64,000 nucleotides of DNA from Fistulifera solaris (Eukaryota > Bacillariophyta > Bacillariophyceae > Naviculales > Stauroneidaceae). Below the pieces are notes generated by a model. That model saw only the letters and a list, made by a program, of their open reading frames with translations, searched no databases and was not told the DNA's origin. Position 1 is the stretch's first letter; each line of letters opens with the position of its first letter. A program made the position numbers and the translations under genes. The stretch lies in the NCBI GenBank assembly GCA_030295235.1, contig AP026135.1, forward strand, positions 285,001 to 349,000. Direction: 5' to 3'. Below, piece by piece: positions 32,986 through 44,050 of this stretch.

Positions 32986-34021
32986 ACAGCGCTGGATCGC
33001 TTCAGCGCTCATGGCAGAGTACTAATTTCATGTAATTTCAACTTACTTTATCAAGAAATTCGCTTTAAGATGCAGCAACATGAACAAGAATGGTAATGAG
33101 GGCATGTTGCAAGTTGCAAGAAGGAGCGAGATTTTGCGCGAAACGGTGCGTGCCTGTCGGTCGTGTGACGATGCGTGACTGGCCGGGACTGAAATGAAAC
33201 CGACCATTTGTTCAAAAAAAGGTAGGTTTAAAAAGAATTGATGACAAGAAATTGCTGTCAAATATGATTAGTGTCAGTATGATCAAATTTATTTTCTGAA
33301 AAAGATGCTTTTTCAGTCAAATCATAGGTTTTCGTGAAGTAGACTTAGCTCGTACGCGAAAATGGCACGTAGATTTTGTACTATCCGGTACATTTTCTAC
33401 GAAATTTACATAGGTCAGTGACCGGAAGCAAACAGCTGTACTTGTTTCGGCGGGCTATTTTTCATTGGGCTTGTAATGTACTACAGGCAGGCGCGCTTTC
33501 CACGTTCCACCGACAAACTACTATCAAGACAGGAGGAATTCTTCCTCAAAGTAAAATCCACCTCAATAAGAGCGAAACATCATTTTCGATCATTCACCTA
33601 ATAAAAATATCTCATACTAATTTTCGTAGAATAACATTAAGCATGAAACTCTACATACCTGAAGAAACAGGAATTTTACCGGCGATGACCTCGATCTCGG
33701 TCGCCTTTCTCGCCAGCAAGGACCTCCGCTCGTGTTGCTAGTTGCTATCTTCCGGAGAATCCTTCGCCTTTCCGAATAAAATAAAAATAACATTGTTGAG
33801 GTGGGTAATAGCTTTAAAATGATCGTGTTTGAGATTAAAATAAAGAAGAAACCTGCAAGAACGGCGGAGCAAAGGCTTAAAAGGTTTATCTGTAGATTTT
33901 ACGCGATTCGTGTGTCTCGACGGTAGTCTGTTGCGCGGTTTTTTTCTTTGTGTTGTTTGGAAACAAACATTAACGCTTTTTCTTTCTTTCGCAGTTCATA
34001 TAAAAAGAAATAAGTGCAATC

Positions 34022-34610
34022 ATGAGTGTCGATATGGAAACCTGCCCAGCATCAGCGCCTTTCTTTGGCTTTATGGGAGTAACATCCGCCTTGGTGTTTG
34101 CCAACATTGGTGCTGCTTACGGAACAGCTAAATCGGGAGTTGGAATTTCTTCGATGGGTGTAATGAACCCCGGTCTTGTCATGCGAAACATTATTCCAGT
34201 AGTCATGGCTGGTGTGTTGGGTATTTACGGACTGATCGTTGCTGTCATTATTCAAGGTTCAATTGTACAACCTCAGAACGGCTTTAGCCAGTATTCACTC
34301 TACACTGGATTCGCACACCTTGCTGCCGGTCTATGTTGCGGACTTTCTGGATTAGCTGCCGGTATGGCTATCGGAATTGTGGGTGACGCCGGTGTTCGCG
34401 CAGTTGGACAACAAGAGAAGCTCTTCGTGGGTATGATCTTGATTCTCATTTTCGCTGAAGCTCTTGGTCTTTACGGTAGGTTGAATTACGAAGATGCTCC
34501 CTTAGGCATCACACATTACACCTTTTCTCACTTCTTTTCTTTGTTTAGGATTGATTGTTGCACTAATTCTATCCCAAAACAACTTCGTCTGCGAAGGCAA
34601 TGGCAACTAA
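34022..34610 (+). CDS. V-type proton ATPase 16 kDa proteolipid subunit c
   Basis: The rotor-ring subunit of the vacuolar proton pump, in endomembranes. It has four membrane helices in two homologous halves: [60 protein letters not shown], and [20 protein letters not shown], whose glutamate is the proton carrier. Exons are 34022-34475 and 34549-34610 with a 73-base phase-1 intron splitting the glycine after GLY. The last exon encodes [19 protein letters not shown] and a TAA. The length (171 aa) is slightly above the usual 155-165. The frame is intact. A pyrimidine-rich stretch lies just upstream of the ATG. Confidence 0.97.
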
Positions 34611-35008
34611 GACTTATTTTATTGTGTCGAACTTTGTTATTAAAGCGCCAGTTTATCTCAATTCTGTGTCTTGCATGTGCTGCTTGCCTATAGATGACTT
34701 GCTTGCTAGGGTCTATTTTACACAGTTACCTATCTTTTTTTTTCATCCGTAGATTGATTTTGCTTGCCTCTCGTTTTACTGTGACCGGTGCGGAGTGCGG
34801 AGGCGGCGACTGTGTCGGCCCGCGCGTTGTATAGGATTTATAGTTAATGAACTGATAAAAGTTAGTCACCGTGAAAAGCGAGAACGCGAGAACATGCGAT
34901 GCGTGCGTTTCACATCGGTGATGTCTTCCCTCTTCATTTGCTACAAGGTTTACGTGCCACGTATAATCACAAAGTTACCCCTTCTTAACATTGTATCAAA
35001 GTTTAAAC
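34611..35008. other. Intergenic, no gene seen
   Basis: About 400 bases between the V-ATPase c gene and the SR-protein gene, both plus strand. Holds the 3' end of one and the promoter of the other. Nothing else recognised. Confidence 0.4.
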
Positions 35009-36290
35009 ATGGACAGTGAGGAGAATCAACCTTCTACTCAAGAACAAGACAAACCAGAAGATGATTCGGGTGAGGTGCAAGGGTCCTTAGGAATGCGTCC
35101 GGTATTCTTGGGCAATCTCGTCCCAAACTTTTCCACCGATGATCTCAAAGATATCTTTGAGAAGCCTGTTCAGCCCAAGCCTGACAAATCGTACGAACCC
35201 ATCCCTGTGGACCGTGTGGATCAAAAGCGGGGATACTGCTTTATCTTTCTGAAGGATGCAACCTCTCCAGCGGACAAGGAGAGGATCGAAAACTTCATCT
35301 CGGATCTCAACGGAATGTAAGCAGTGAATCTACTTCTTCTTCTACGCTATTATTGACTACCTTCGCTACAATACTTCTTCTGGTGGCTCTTCTTCATGAA
35401 AAACTCCTCCGTACAAAGCGTACCTACTGTTTTGCTGCGCTCTCTTCCTCTTTCGCTACGCCTTTCGTCATCGGCCTTCTGCTGCTTTGCTCTGACTCTT
35501 TCTTTTTTCTCTGCTTGTTTCTACTTACAACATCAGGGATATCCCCAACGTATCCAAAGCTCTTCGCGTCGAATTCGCTCGTGGTGATGGCCGCGTCAAG
35601 CGCAAGGAAGATGAGCGTCGCAAGAACATTGAGCCTTCGGACACTTTGTTTGTCGTCAATTTTCACGAAGAAACGACGCGTCAAGAAGATCTGGAGTTTT
35701 TATTTCAGCCCTTCGGAGAGCTTCTGCGTATCGATATGAAGCGCAACTACGCGTTTGTGCAGTTCAAGACGGTTGAACAGGCAACCAAGGCGAAAGAGAC
35801 GACCAATGGAGGGAAACTGGATCAAGCTGTTTTGACGGTGGAGTATGTAGCGCGTCAACGAGACAACAATAATAACAACAATAGAAGACGCCGAGACCGC
35901 GGGGACGATCGTCGTCATGGCCGCAACGATCGTTTGGATAACCGCCGTCGTCTCGATCACGGGCCACCTAGGTATAATCGCAGGGACAGTCCTCCTCCGT
36001 ATCGAGTAGGTCGGCGCAGTCGTAGCCGATCGCGGTCTCCTCCCTACCGACACGGTTACCGCTCAAGGTATGTGTCTATGCTTACTTTTATGTCTTGGGT
36101 GTATACATTTCTTCTCATTTTTTTTGTTTGCAGGAGCCCTCCCCATGGCCGCTACGAAGACCGATATGATGACTTTCGAGACCGACGTGGATCCAGCCCT
36201 CCACCTTATAGGGGACGTAGTCCAGACCGGGACCGTGGTCGTGACTTTTATCGCGATGATCGCGAACGAGACCGTGGTTATCGTGGATAA
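35009..36290 (+). CDS. SR-type splicing factor with two RRMs
   Basis: A 331-aa RNA-binding protein with an acidic start, RRM1 (RPVFLGNLVPNFSTDDLKDI, then GYCFIFLKDA), RRM2 (DTLFVVNFHEETTRQEDLEF, RNYAFVQFKT), a poly-Asn spacer, and an Arg/Ser/Asp/Tyr-rich tail (RRSRSRSRSPPYRHGYRSR and SPPPYRGRSPDRDRGRD). This is the layout of serine/arginine-rich pre-mRNA splicing factors acting in the nucleus. Exons are 35009-35316, 35537-36067 and 36134-36290; the first intron is 220 bases, long for this window, and both introns are phase 2. The frame is intact across all three exons. The long first intron could be a site of self-regulation, as in other SR genes, but this is inference. Confidence 0.92.
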
Positions 36291-36462
36291 GCTAAGGGTT
36301 GGATGAGACAAGGAACTCCGTCCTAGAGAGCGTCGAGGTCAATGTCATTCCGTGTGCCTACTAATAAAGCTTAGCGAAATATGTATTTCAACAGTCAATC
36401 TATATAATTTGATTCGTCATTTAATGATGATTCAGCGTGCATCCGAGGATGTGGTGAAGTCA

Positions 36463-38343
36463 CTAGATAGACAGTTTGAATTTAAAGTTTTGAATGCTTT
36501 GCAAGACAAACAGCCCAAAGTTGGGAATACAAATATCTTCTGTCAACTGGATGAAAGTCATTTTTGGACCTTCTTTTGCGGATACTTTTCGTCTTGTCTG
36601 CTGTGCAACGGCTTCACTGAAGATTGATAAAAGTGTGTCGGCTTCCTCTTCAATTCCCAGGGACGCAGCAATGCTTCTGGAAGTAGGACGGGCATCCAAA
36701 CCCGCGGTCGAAATCGGTGTCACACTCCGAATTAAATCTGGCGACCAAGGGGCCTTTCCAGATTGTAGACTGACAGCATTCGACTGTATGCGCGAGACCC
36801 GAAGCTTTTCTTCGTTCCCTCGTTTAGCTTTAGCTTTACCATTTCCTCCCGAGGACTTTTTCCTTGGCTTCGAATTCCTTCTGACACGCTTCCAGCCAAT
36901 GGTATGAGACGCTTCAAGATTTGAGAAGGCATGAAGAACGTCACTTTCCTTCTGTTTCCTTGTATCGTTGTTTATAGCAAAGATTTGCATATCATCAACC
37001 CGGTAATCGTCGTCGGACATCGATTCCTTTCCATGAATTACCATTCGTCGATTCGTGTTCAGGACAGCATCATGGTCATTTCTTTTTTGTATCTTGGAAA
37101 GGCAAATGTGATCGGATTTTCGAAAATCGAGCTTGCGCGGCGCCTTACGCTGCGATGTGCCAGAATCGTCACATAGGCCTACTGCCAGCGGTTCCTCGTC
37201 AGCACTATGTACTGAAGCCGATTCGGTTTCCTCTAAACCTGGCGTTACATTCTGCGAGTCGACGAACCTCTCCTTGCCTTGTCTTTTTTGCTTCGATAAG
37301 TTTAACGTGAGTTGCTCTCCAGTGGACGAAATAAGAGAGGTAAGATGATCGCTGTGATCTTTTGTATGCCCGCCAACTTTTTTGTTGCCTTCGACACGAT
37401 TCAGTAAACGATCCGGTTGTCTCTTTTCGACGACCGAAAACGGGTGTACCATCGGCAAGGAACGATTTGACTCAAAACCAGCGCCACAGCTCTTCCGCAT
37501 GGTGTTACCCTGTTCTCCGAGACGTGCTTTCAAAGAATCAATGTTTTTCTGGACAGAGAGACTCTCACTGTCACGTGGACTATTACTTTCGTCCTCCCAT
37601 GAAGAGACCCTGTCAACTTGAATGATGTCGATATCAGAGATATTTGACGACGTCGAACTGAGTAGAGAAGTGACAGGTAAGGAATTCCGGCGCCGCCGTC
37701 TTCTCCTCATCGACATGACTGCCTTGCTGAGAAAACCTCCATAGTCACTTGAATAAAGGTCGTCCGAGTCGCCGGATAAACCGAGGCTGTTTCGACGGGG
37801 CCACATCATGTACTTGCGCGGTATCCATTGATCCGAAATCACCGAAGCGCTTTCGCTTCGGCGATCATGGAAAGAACTATCGCTTGTAGTACGGTGGCTC
37901 AACGAACTGGAAAAATCCATGGGTTCCGAAGGTACAATCGGCGGAGAATTTTCTTCGTCCGTAAATATGTACAAGCGATCCGCCTCGTCGGGACTGTATA
38001 TGTCGGTAAGCGTTATCAAATGATTCGAGATTTCTTCGTCGTCCTCTATGGTCGACCAAGAGTCACCTTCCACATAACTATCTTCTAAACTCGAGACAGA
38101 GGCCTCATCGGAAAGTGTCAGAATCACGTTATCGTCTTTTGTGCCCACTTTACTGTTCGGTATGCCTAATTTTTCGTCCATAAAATCTCCTTGATACACC
38201 GCAGGGTGTGAGCCGTTGCTGTACGAATAGGAGCATTGGTCGTTGTTGGAGGAATTTTGGTCCGAGGCTTGATCATCTCCATCCTCATCATCAGAATGTC
38301 TTCTCGTCGCTTCTTCCGACACATGGGATGTCCGGGGTGGCAT
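36463..38343 (-). CDS. Serine/acid-rich protein of unknown function (626 aa)
   Basis: An intact single-exon frame from ATG 38343. It is largely low-complexity and probably disordered: Ser/Asp/Glu-rich N-terminal half with phosphorylation-like clusters, a poly-Arg stretch (MRRRRRRRNSLPV), a basic segment (RKKSSGGNGKAKAKRGNEE) that could be a nuclear signal, and a more ordered C-terminus (SIAASLGIEEEADTLLSIFS). No domain recognised. The small distance to the converging SR-protein gene (172 bases) suggests shared terminator space. Function should not be guessed. Confidence 0.7.
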   Translation of the reverse strand: MPPRTSHVSEEATRRHSDDEDGDDQASDQNSSNNDQCSYSYSNGSHPAVYQGDFMDEKLGIPNSKVGTKDDNVILTLSDEASVSSLEDSYVEGDSWSTIEDDEEISNHLITLTDIYSPDEADRLYIFTDEENSPPIVPSEPMDFSSSLSHRTTSDSSFHDRRSESASVISDQWIPRKYMMWPRRNSLGLSGDSDDLYSSDYGGFLSKAVMSMRRRRRRRNSLPVTSLLSSTSSNISDIDIIQVDRVSSWEDESNSPRDSESLSVQKNIDSLKARLGEQGNTMRKSCGAGFESNRSLPMVHPFSVVEKRQPDRLLNRVEGNKKVGGHTKDHSDHLTSLISSTGEQLTLNLSKQKRQGKERFVDSQNVTPGLEETESASVHSADEEPLAVGLCDDSGTSQRKAPRKLDFRKSDHICLSKIQKRNDHDAVLNTNRRMVIHGKESMSDDDYRVDDMQIFAINNDTRKQKESDVLHAFSNLEASHTIGWKRVRRNSKPRKKSSGGNGKAKAKRGNEEKLRVSRIQSNAVSLQSGKAPWSPDLIRSVTPISTAGLDARPTSRSIAASLGIEEEADTLLSIFSEAVAQQTRRKVSAKEGPKMTFIQLTEDICIPNFGLFVLQSIQNFKFKLSI

Positions 38344-38864
38344 GGTGAAGAAATTGAACGTTGTAATTCTCACAGAGTACGGAGTTTTCTGTTTGTTTAT
38401 TGCACCCCAATGAGAAAAAAAGATCGGGAAGAAAAAAATTCGCGTCTCATTCGCGTGTTGCAGTTTAAACAGCAGGGGTTTGCTTTCCTAAGTAAAGCTC
38501 CCATTCTAATTGCTATTCGTTTTTCACATAGATCGAAAGAACGAGAAGATTTTTTTCATTACTACGGAGTACTATTTCATGGGTACCGGTACCGTAGTAT
38601 GCTTTGTATGTAGTAGTAGAGTTCGCGCACGACGATACGAGTTTGGCGACGGACAGACTGTTAATCCGATCGAGCATGATATTACAGTATCACGAATACC
38701 AGTATCATCACGAAAGTTGGTGCCGACGAGGTGCAAGTCCTCGACGAGGTGTATTTCTCATCTCTTCCAAATCCATTGCAGTCTTCCTTCGCTTGGTGGT
38801 CACCGGAACCAGACGGATTGGTTTACGTTTGAGGCATGCTGATCTAAAGTACACCAGTTCTTTC
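38344..38864. promoter_or_regulatory. Divergent spacer with GGTACCGGTACC palindrome
   Basis: The spacer between the minus-strand serine-rich gene and the plus-strand pseudouridine synthase. It contains 'acggagtact' near 38570 followed by the palindrome GGTACCGGTACC at about 38582-38593. The same palindrome occurs near 25312. No gene seen. Confidence 0.45.
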
Positions 38865-40251
38865 ATGAATCATCGATGCATCCTACGACGCATTTCGACG
38901 ACAACTTCCCGAAAATATACGGTTTCACAATCCACCATGTCCACTTCCGATATACATGACAATCCCTGTTGGGGCTCTCCGGATGCGTGTTCCCTCAAAG
39001 ATCTGCTAGCAAAGTATTCCGATTGGATTGTCTACGATGCCGGTGATTACATCGGTTTGAATAAACCACCGGATTGCCGGATGGATGGACCCCATAAGGC
39101 AACAGTCCTCAAGCTGTTGACGCATCTGTATCCCACCAGCGACTGCAGAATGCATTTCCGGACGAACAAGAGCGTATGGATTTTATTATAAAAAATGTAC
39201 ACCAGTTCGGAGATTGTCAAAGAAGCTCACTGCAGAGGGCGATGGTATTCCTCTGCGTCCCTGTCATCAATTGGATTATGCGACATCGGGCGTGCTGTGG
39301 ATTGCCCGCACGGCCGCAGCGGCCAATATAGCTCGTCAAGCTTTAGAACAACGGAGGGTGTCGAAAACCTATGTTGCTCTTGTTCACGGTCATGTGTCCC
39401 CCAAAATTCCAATTTTCGACAAGGTAGATGCATGGTTGCAACGAACGGAGAGAATGTACCGAAAGCAAAGACAAGGAGTGTCCTTGATGGGATCTTTGCC
39501 TCCTCATTCTATGTTTCAGTTATGGAAGGCTCAGCAATTAAAAAACGATCACAACAAGAAACGAGTTCGACGAGAATTCGTCTTTCAGAACGAGGAATGG
39601 GAACAGTTGTGGGCCCCGTTGCACAAGCATTTATCAGAGCAACCCAAAGAGTTCAACGAGCAGTTGTTGCAAGCTGACTGGAAACTCGTAAAGAAGGAAT
39701 ATTCAACGCTGACGCGGTACTTTGAAGATGTTTCCGAGGCATACAATACTCGACTTGCGAAGCAACGGACTCAACAAACGAAACACGATGATGATTCCGA
39801 ACATATACCACATGTCTTTCGTACATCAGAGGATGTTAAGAGTTTTTTCATTGCGGTGCCGATAGGGCAACACGACAATGAGTTTCCTATGCGGATACCT
39901 CCCAGTTACAAGGAAATGACTTTCAAGGCCGAAAATGCCACTTTACAAGTAGGTGAAGCCTGGATGGACTATAAGCCCTCCCTGACGCGGTGTACCCTAG
40001 TTCAACAAGGAACTTTGGATGGCCAACGCGTCACCAAGGTTCTTTTAGAACCCAGAACGGGTCGTCGACACCAACTACGAGTGCATATGGCTTTGTTAGG
40101 ACATCCGATTGTTGGGGACTTGACATACTGCACCCATCAGAGTGAACGATCTGCGCGAATGTGTCTACATTCGCTTCGTCTCCAAGTAAGTGACCCACTG
40201 CTAGACATGGAAGCCCCTGATCCGTTTACCATAGATGCCGAAACACGATGA
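38865..40251 (+). CDS. RluA-family pseudouridine synthase
   Basis: Isomerises uridine to pseudouridine in structured RNA. Visible family features: IGLNKPPDCRMDGP, the catalytic aspartate motif HQLDYATSGVLWIART, KTYVALVHGHV and the C-terminal signature EPRTGRRHQLRVHMALLGHP. ATG 38865 gives a basic start (MNHRCILRRISTTTSRKYTV) that may direct it to mitochondria. A long insert (about residues 200-300) separates the two halves of the catalytic domain, as in some eukaryotic RluA proteins. Two breaks flank residue 100 (T run 39155-39157, A run 39219-39221). Adding one base to each joins PDEQERMDFIIKNVHQFGDC into the protein, giving 462 aa. RNA target unknown. The 3' ends of this gene and the next converge with 11 bases between stops. 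Confidence 0.85.
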
Positions 40252-40262
40252 GCTAAGAAAAA

Positions 40263-43200
40263 CTATCGAAATTGGAATTTAATAGTTTTTCCGACGTGGC
40301 TTTTGCCGTGCAATTTTGAAGCTAATTTCACCACATTCGTAGAATTGATTCCCATCTGATAAAGCCACTTAACAGCCGTCCATTCAGCTGTATCTCGTTT
40401 AATCGAAAGACTCTTCCGATCCCAAGCACTTGTAGCGAGTTGCACGACCGTGGATAGAACCCAGGGGTGGCGCGGGCCGTGCAAGTGACTCGCTATTATT
40501 ATGCGGTAGCATTCTACTTCCAAGGCATCATCATCAATCGCATTTGCGAATTCAAGCCACACAGTTTCCTCGTCGCTGCGATCATTGATTTGTGAAAGCG
40601 TTTTTCTGAGACATATTGGGTGATCTCCAATGTGACCGCTGATACAAGGGTCTTGTTTCGGTTGTTCCGAATCCACGTTGGTCAACAATTCGTAAAGTTT
40701 GTCGAGATCAGAAGCGTCCGCTCCTTCGTCGATTCCGCGCGGTACAGGCTGTACCACTGAATTTAGAGTAAGGCTCGACCTAAAAGCTCTGTAAAAAGGA
40801 AGTCGAGTTTGTAGTAAAGCTGAATTCAATGAAGCAAAATCGTACCGGGTCGGTATTTTCAGGCAGAGGACACAGGAATGCCACCACCCTTTCCTATCTC
40901 GCCCCCACCAATGTTTCGATTCCCCATCTCGCTCTGAATATAAATGGTCGATATAACGATCCGGAATGAGCAAACTGCATTGAGGGCATTCCTTTTTGAC
41001 ACAAAATCGCTTCGTTTTTAGATCCGTTGCAGTTGGTTGACATCCCACTGCCCCAAGTTCTAAAGCCAGGATGCGCCAGTTATTTTTGCATGACGGATCT
41101 TGTTCAAGAGATCTTGCAGCTGCTTCGATTCTAACTAAATGGTCTTCCGCTCGACGTGAAAGACCTCGGCAGGCGTCAAAACAAGAATATGCCCCAAGGG
41201 TCGAGTGATGTTTGTGAATCGATTTCAAAGCGTGAGTTTTTTCCGTCCAGCAATTAGAGCCTAGTAAAAGTGCTACAACCTCATGCCATTCCAGAAACCT
41301 GGAGACTGCGAGATGTACGTCTGATGATAGTGCTACATGAGTTTGATTGTGTTGTTTCGATGCCAATTGAAACAAAAGGTATAAAGCACGAGCAGTGTCT
41401 CGCCTCGTCTCCTCAAATTTCGGAAGCGGTTGACGACGACTCGTTTCTTGACCCGCGGATGGCCCTAAAATTGCACCCGAATCAATGCGATTGCCGGCGC
41501 ACAAAAGCAGCGAGCAGCCAAGAGTGGCGAGGTGCCAGCAGTGAAACTTTAAGTCGGTGGGATCTCGCTCAGTGCATTTGAAGAAAATTTGACTAGCTTG
41601 ATACATGGCGTATTCGAGTTCAATAACGGAAACAGAGTTTGTTGTAGATGACTTTTCTGTAAGCATTCTATTCCGCTCTAGATGAACTAGAATTGACTGC
41701 ATCCATTTGAACGGGATTCTGTCACCTTCTTCGTTCAAAGGCTGCAACATTAGTCGTGCAACACTTTCTGGAAGATCTTTTGCTATTCGAAACAATCCAT
41801 TTACTACATGATAGTCGCCAAACCTTTCCAATCCTATGGTCTGATCAACTTGCTGATAAATTTCATAGAACTCAGCAGCAACCTCTTTTACGCTTGAGAA
41901 AGACGTAGATATATCGTCGAGGTATGAGTCGATAGTCGTTTGCCCCTCTTTGATTGTTGTGTTCGAGTCCTGCGCCAGAGTGCTATTTTCTGCGAACCCC
42001 AAAAGGCCGTTTATCACCAACGAAAAGTATCCCATCCAGCTCTTGTAAACATGAGGCAGCGGCCAATCATCTTCGGCAGTTGCTAAAGTAGCAAATCTGG
42101 CAATTTTCTTGTTTAGATCGATTGCCTTCCGGAACATGCTTTGAATCTGCAAGCAAATGTCTTCTGTCGACGTGTTGGATTTAATATTCGCAGCAAATAT
42201 CGCTAGGAGATGGGCACTTGTTAATGTTAAAGTAGACTCCTCAATCACTACCCTGCCGGTGATATAATTGGAAAATTTGTCAGGAGGACCCAGGATGACT
42301 CCACTTTCATCTAATGGGTGCCGAGGAATTGGAGGAATCGTTCCAGGCGTGAAAGCGTACGAGACAACGGCGCGCAAGTTAACGTCTGCCTTTGTCGCGA
42401 CAGTTTTGCGGACACCACTATTTTTCTTTTGAGGACCACCTGCCGAAATTGATCCGCGACTTTGTATTTTCTTCAGTTTCATAATCTCCTTTTGCTTGTA
42501 ATCGAAACCAGGCACGTCTAGCCTATACCCAACATGCGGCCCAGCCACCTGCAATTCTCTCGTAATGGCCAATAGTTCGGCCACTTCGTTACGGTTCTTC
42601 CAAAGATGATTCCAAAACAGGTGATGCCGATTGGCCGTTTCTTTCGCCAGACTGCGTATCAGACTCGCGTTACCAGCCTCCAACATGTCCGAGTTCCACA
42701 AACACTGTAGGAAACGAGTCCTCGTATGAAAGTCCCTGTGACGTCTACTCGCCAGGAAAAAACGCGCCGCCAATCGAAGCACTTGTCGCTTATGCACAAA
42801 TTGCGGCGAGCAATACAAGTTATGATCCAGGGGAGGAAAGGTCGATTCTTGTAGCTTGAGTCGGTGCGTTACAGGAATGGGACGGAGCGTAATAGCTTCC
42901 CCGGAATGTCTGGGATACCGATGGCTGGCTTTCACAAATTGCTGCACGACCGCTTGTTTCTGCTGCTCATAATATTGTCGCAAGGGGTCTAAATCGTCTG
43001 GTTGCACGAACCCTCGATCGTGAAAATTCATTTTCTCTTTATAAGGAATAAAGATATCATTCTTTTCAACTCTTCCTGTTCTTCCTTTAGTTTTCGTTTT
43101 TTTCTTTTCTCTTCTTGCCCGCTACTTTGCGTCAATTGACGCAATATGGCTTCCTCTTCTTCATCGGACGTATCTACAAGATCGGTCGGATGTTCGGGAG

Positions 43201-43708
43201 ACGGAAGGATGGGTTCGTCCGGCGGAACACTATTCTTTAAGAAGACTTGTTGCAGTACATCACCCACGTCCGTTTCCTCGCGATAATTGACCTGACGTTG
43301 CTTCCACTGTCGTCGTATCTGTTGCCACTCGTTTTTTCGCTCTATTTTGGCACGCCGTTCTTCGGTCATGGTCAATTCTCGTCGGGTTGCCTTCTTGACG
43401 ACCGGTGGATTGAGGGAGGATTGCAAGGGATCCTCATCAATGGCTGTCGACGGATTGTACAATACACTCATACGCTGTAAAATGGAAGGTACAGCTGTTG
43501 TGTCGTTTAATTGTTCCGTTGTCTCTTTGTTGTTGCTGCTGGAAATGTCAGCGTGTGCTCGTTTTCGTGAAGCCTTCTTGGCATTTTCCTTCGGTGGTGG
43601 TTCCTGCTGCTGCTGCTGCTCCTCCTCCTCCTCCTCCTGCTGCTGCTCCTGCTGCAACTGTTCTTCATCGTCATTTCCGTATATCAAATCATGAAGACGA
43701 CTCGTCAT
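40263..43708 (-). CDS. Large unrecognised protein with polyQ/E start and cysteine cluster
   Basis: Two minus-strand frames overlap in an ATGA arrangement, which is odd for a nuclear gene. Adding one base to the T run at 43063-43066 fuses them into one 1148-aa protein through the coherent segment NDIFIPYKEKMNFHDRGF. The N-terminal 220 residues are disordered, with Gln/Glu runs, a basic patch (KASRKRAH) and a conserved-looking helix (NEWQQIRRQWKQRQ). The remainder is helical and globular. A cysteine set (KECPQCSLLIP, then HSCVLCLKIP) near 40860-41000 resembles a zinc-binding site. I do not recognise the family. A nuclear role fits the basic patch but is speculative. If the fusion is rejected, the two parts are 43028-43708 and 40263-43031. 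Confidence 0.65.
43600..43660. repeat. In-gene trinucleotide repeat encoding Gln and Glu runs
   Basis: 'ctg' and 'ctc' triplet runs on the plus strand encode, on the minus strand, alternating glutamine and glutamate tracts in the N-terminus of the large unrecognised protein. Triplet repeats of this type change length easily. Confidence 0.85.
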
Positions 43709-44050
43709 GTTATTGCGTGAAGAAAGTAAAATGTTCCAGACGAAAGAACGTAAAAACAAAAAACGCCTTCGTTCATTTTTTCTTTTTTTCTTCTTCCATC
43801 GGTTCTCGCATCAAATCGCACGGACGACGTGCAAGCGTCACCGTTACGACAAGGCACTTTTGATTGAGTCTCTCTTTGTGTAATACAGGAGTACCGTACC
43901 AGTACCAATGATGCGATATTTATTGATGCGTTTTGATTTTTGATGGATGACAAACACAAACAGTGCAACAAAACTTCCGTCATCGTCGTTTCTATCATCA
44001 TTATTTCTTCATCAACACAACTATCAGTACCAGTACTAACCGCAGAAAGC

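Larger units (their letters stand above)
30525..34021. other. Gene-poor 3.5 kb stretch
   Basis: The longest stretch without a solid gene. It begins with a tandem 'ctgaagt' triplication near 30695 and 'acggagtact' (near 30776), a motif also present near 38570. Two weak coding candidates (30738-31237 minus, 32769-32985 plus) and a perfect inverted repeat (32637-32710) are listed separately. I saw no transposase, reverse transcriptase, tRNA or rRNA. Confidence 0.45.

Noticed and set aside
33376-33741. 121-codon plus-strand frame
   Set aside because: No recognisable domain or coding-like composition and no neighbouring exon; most likely chance.
30525-34021. Retrotransposon or DNA transposon in the gene-poor stretch
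   Set aside because: No reverse transcriptase, integrase or transposase motif and no long terminal repeats seen; only a short inverted repeat and small frames.
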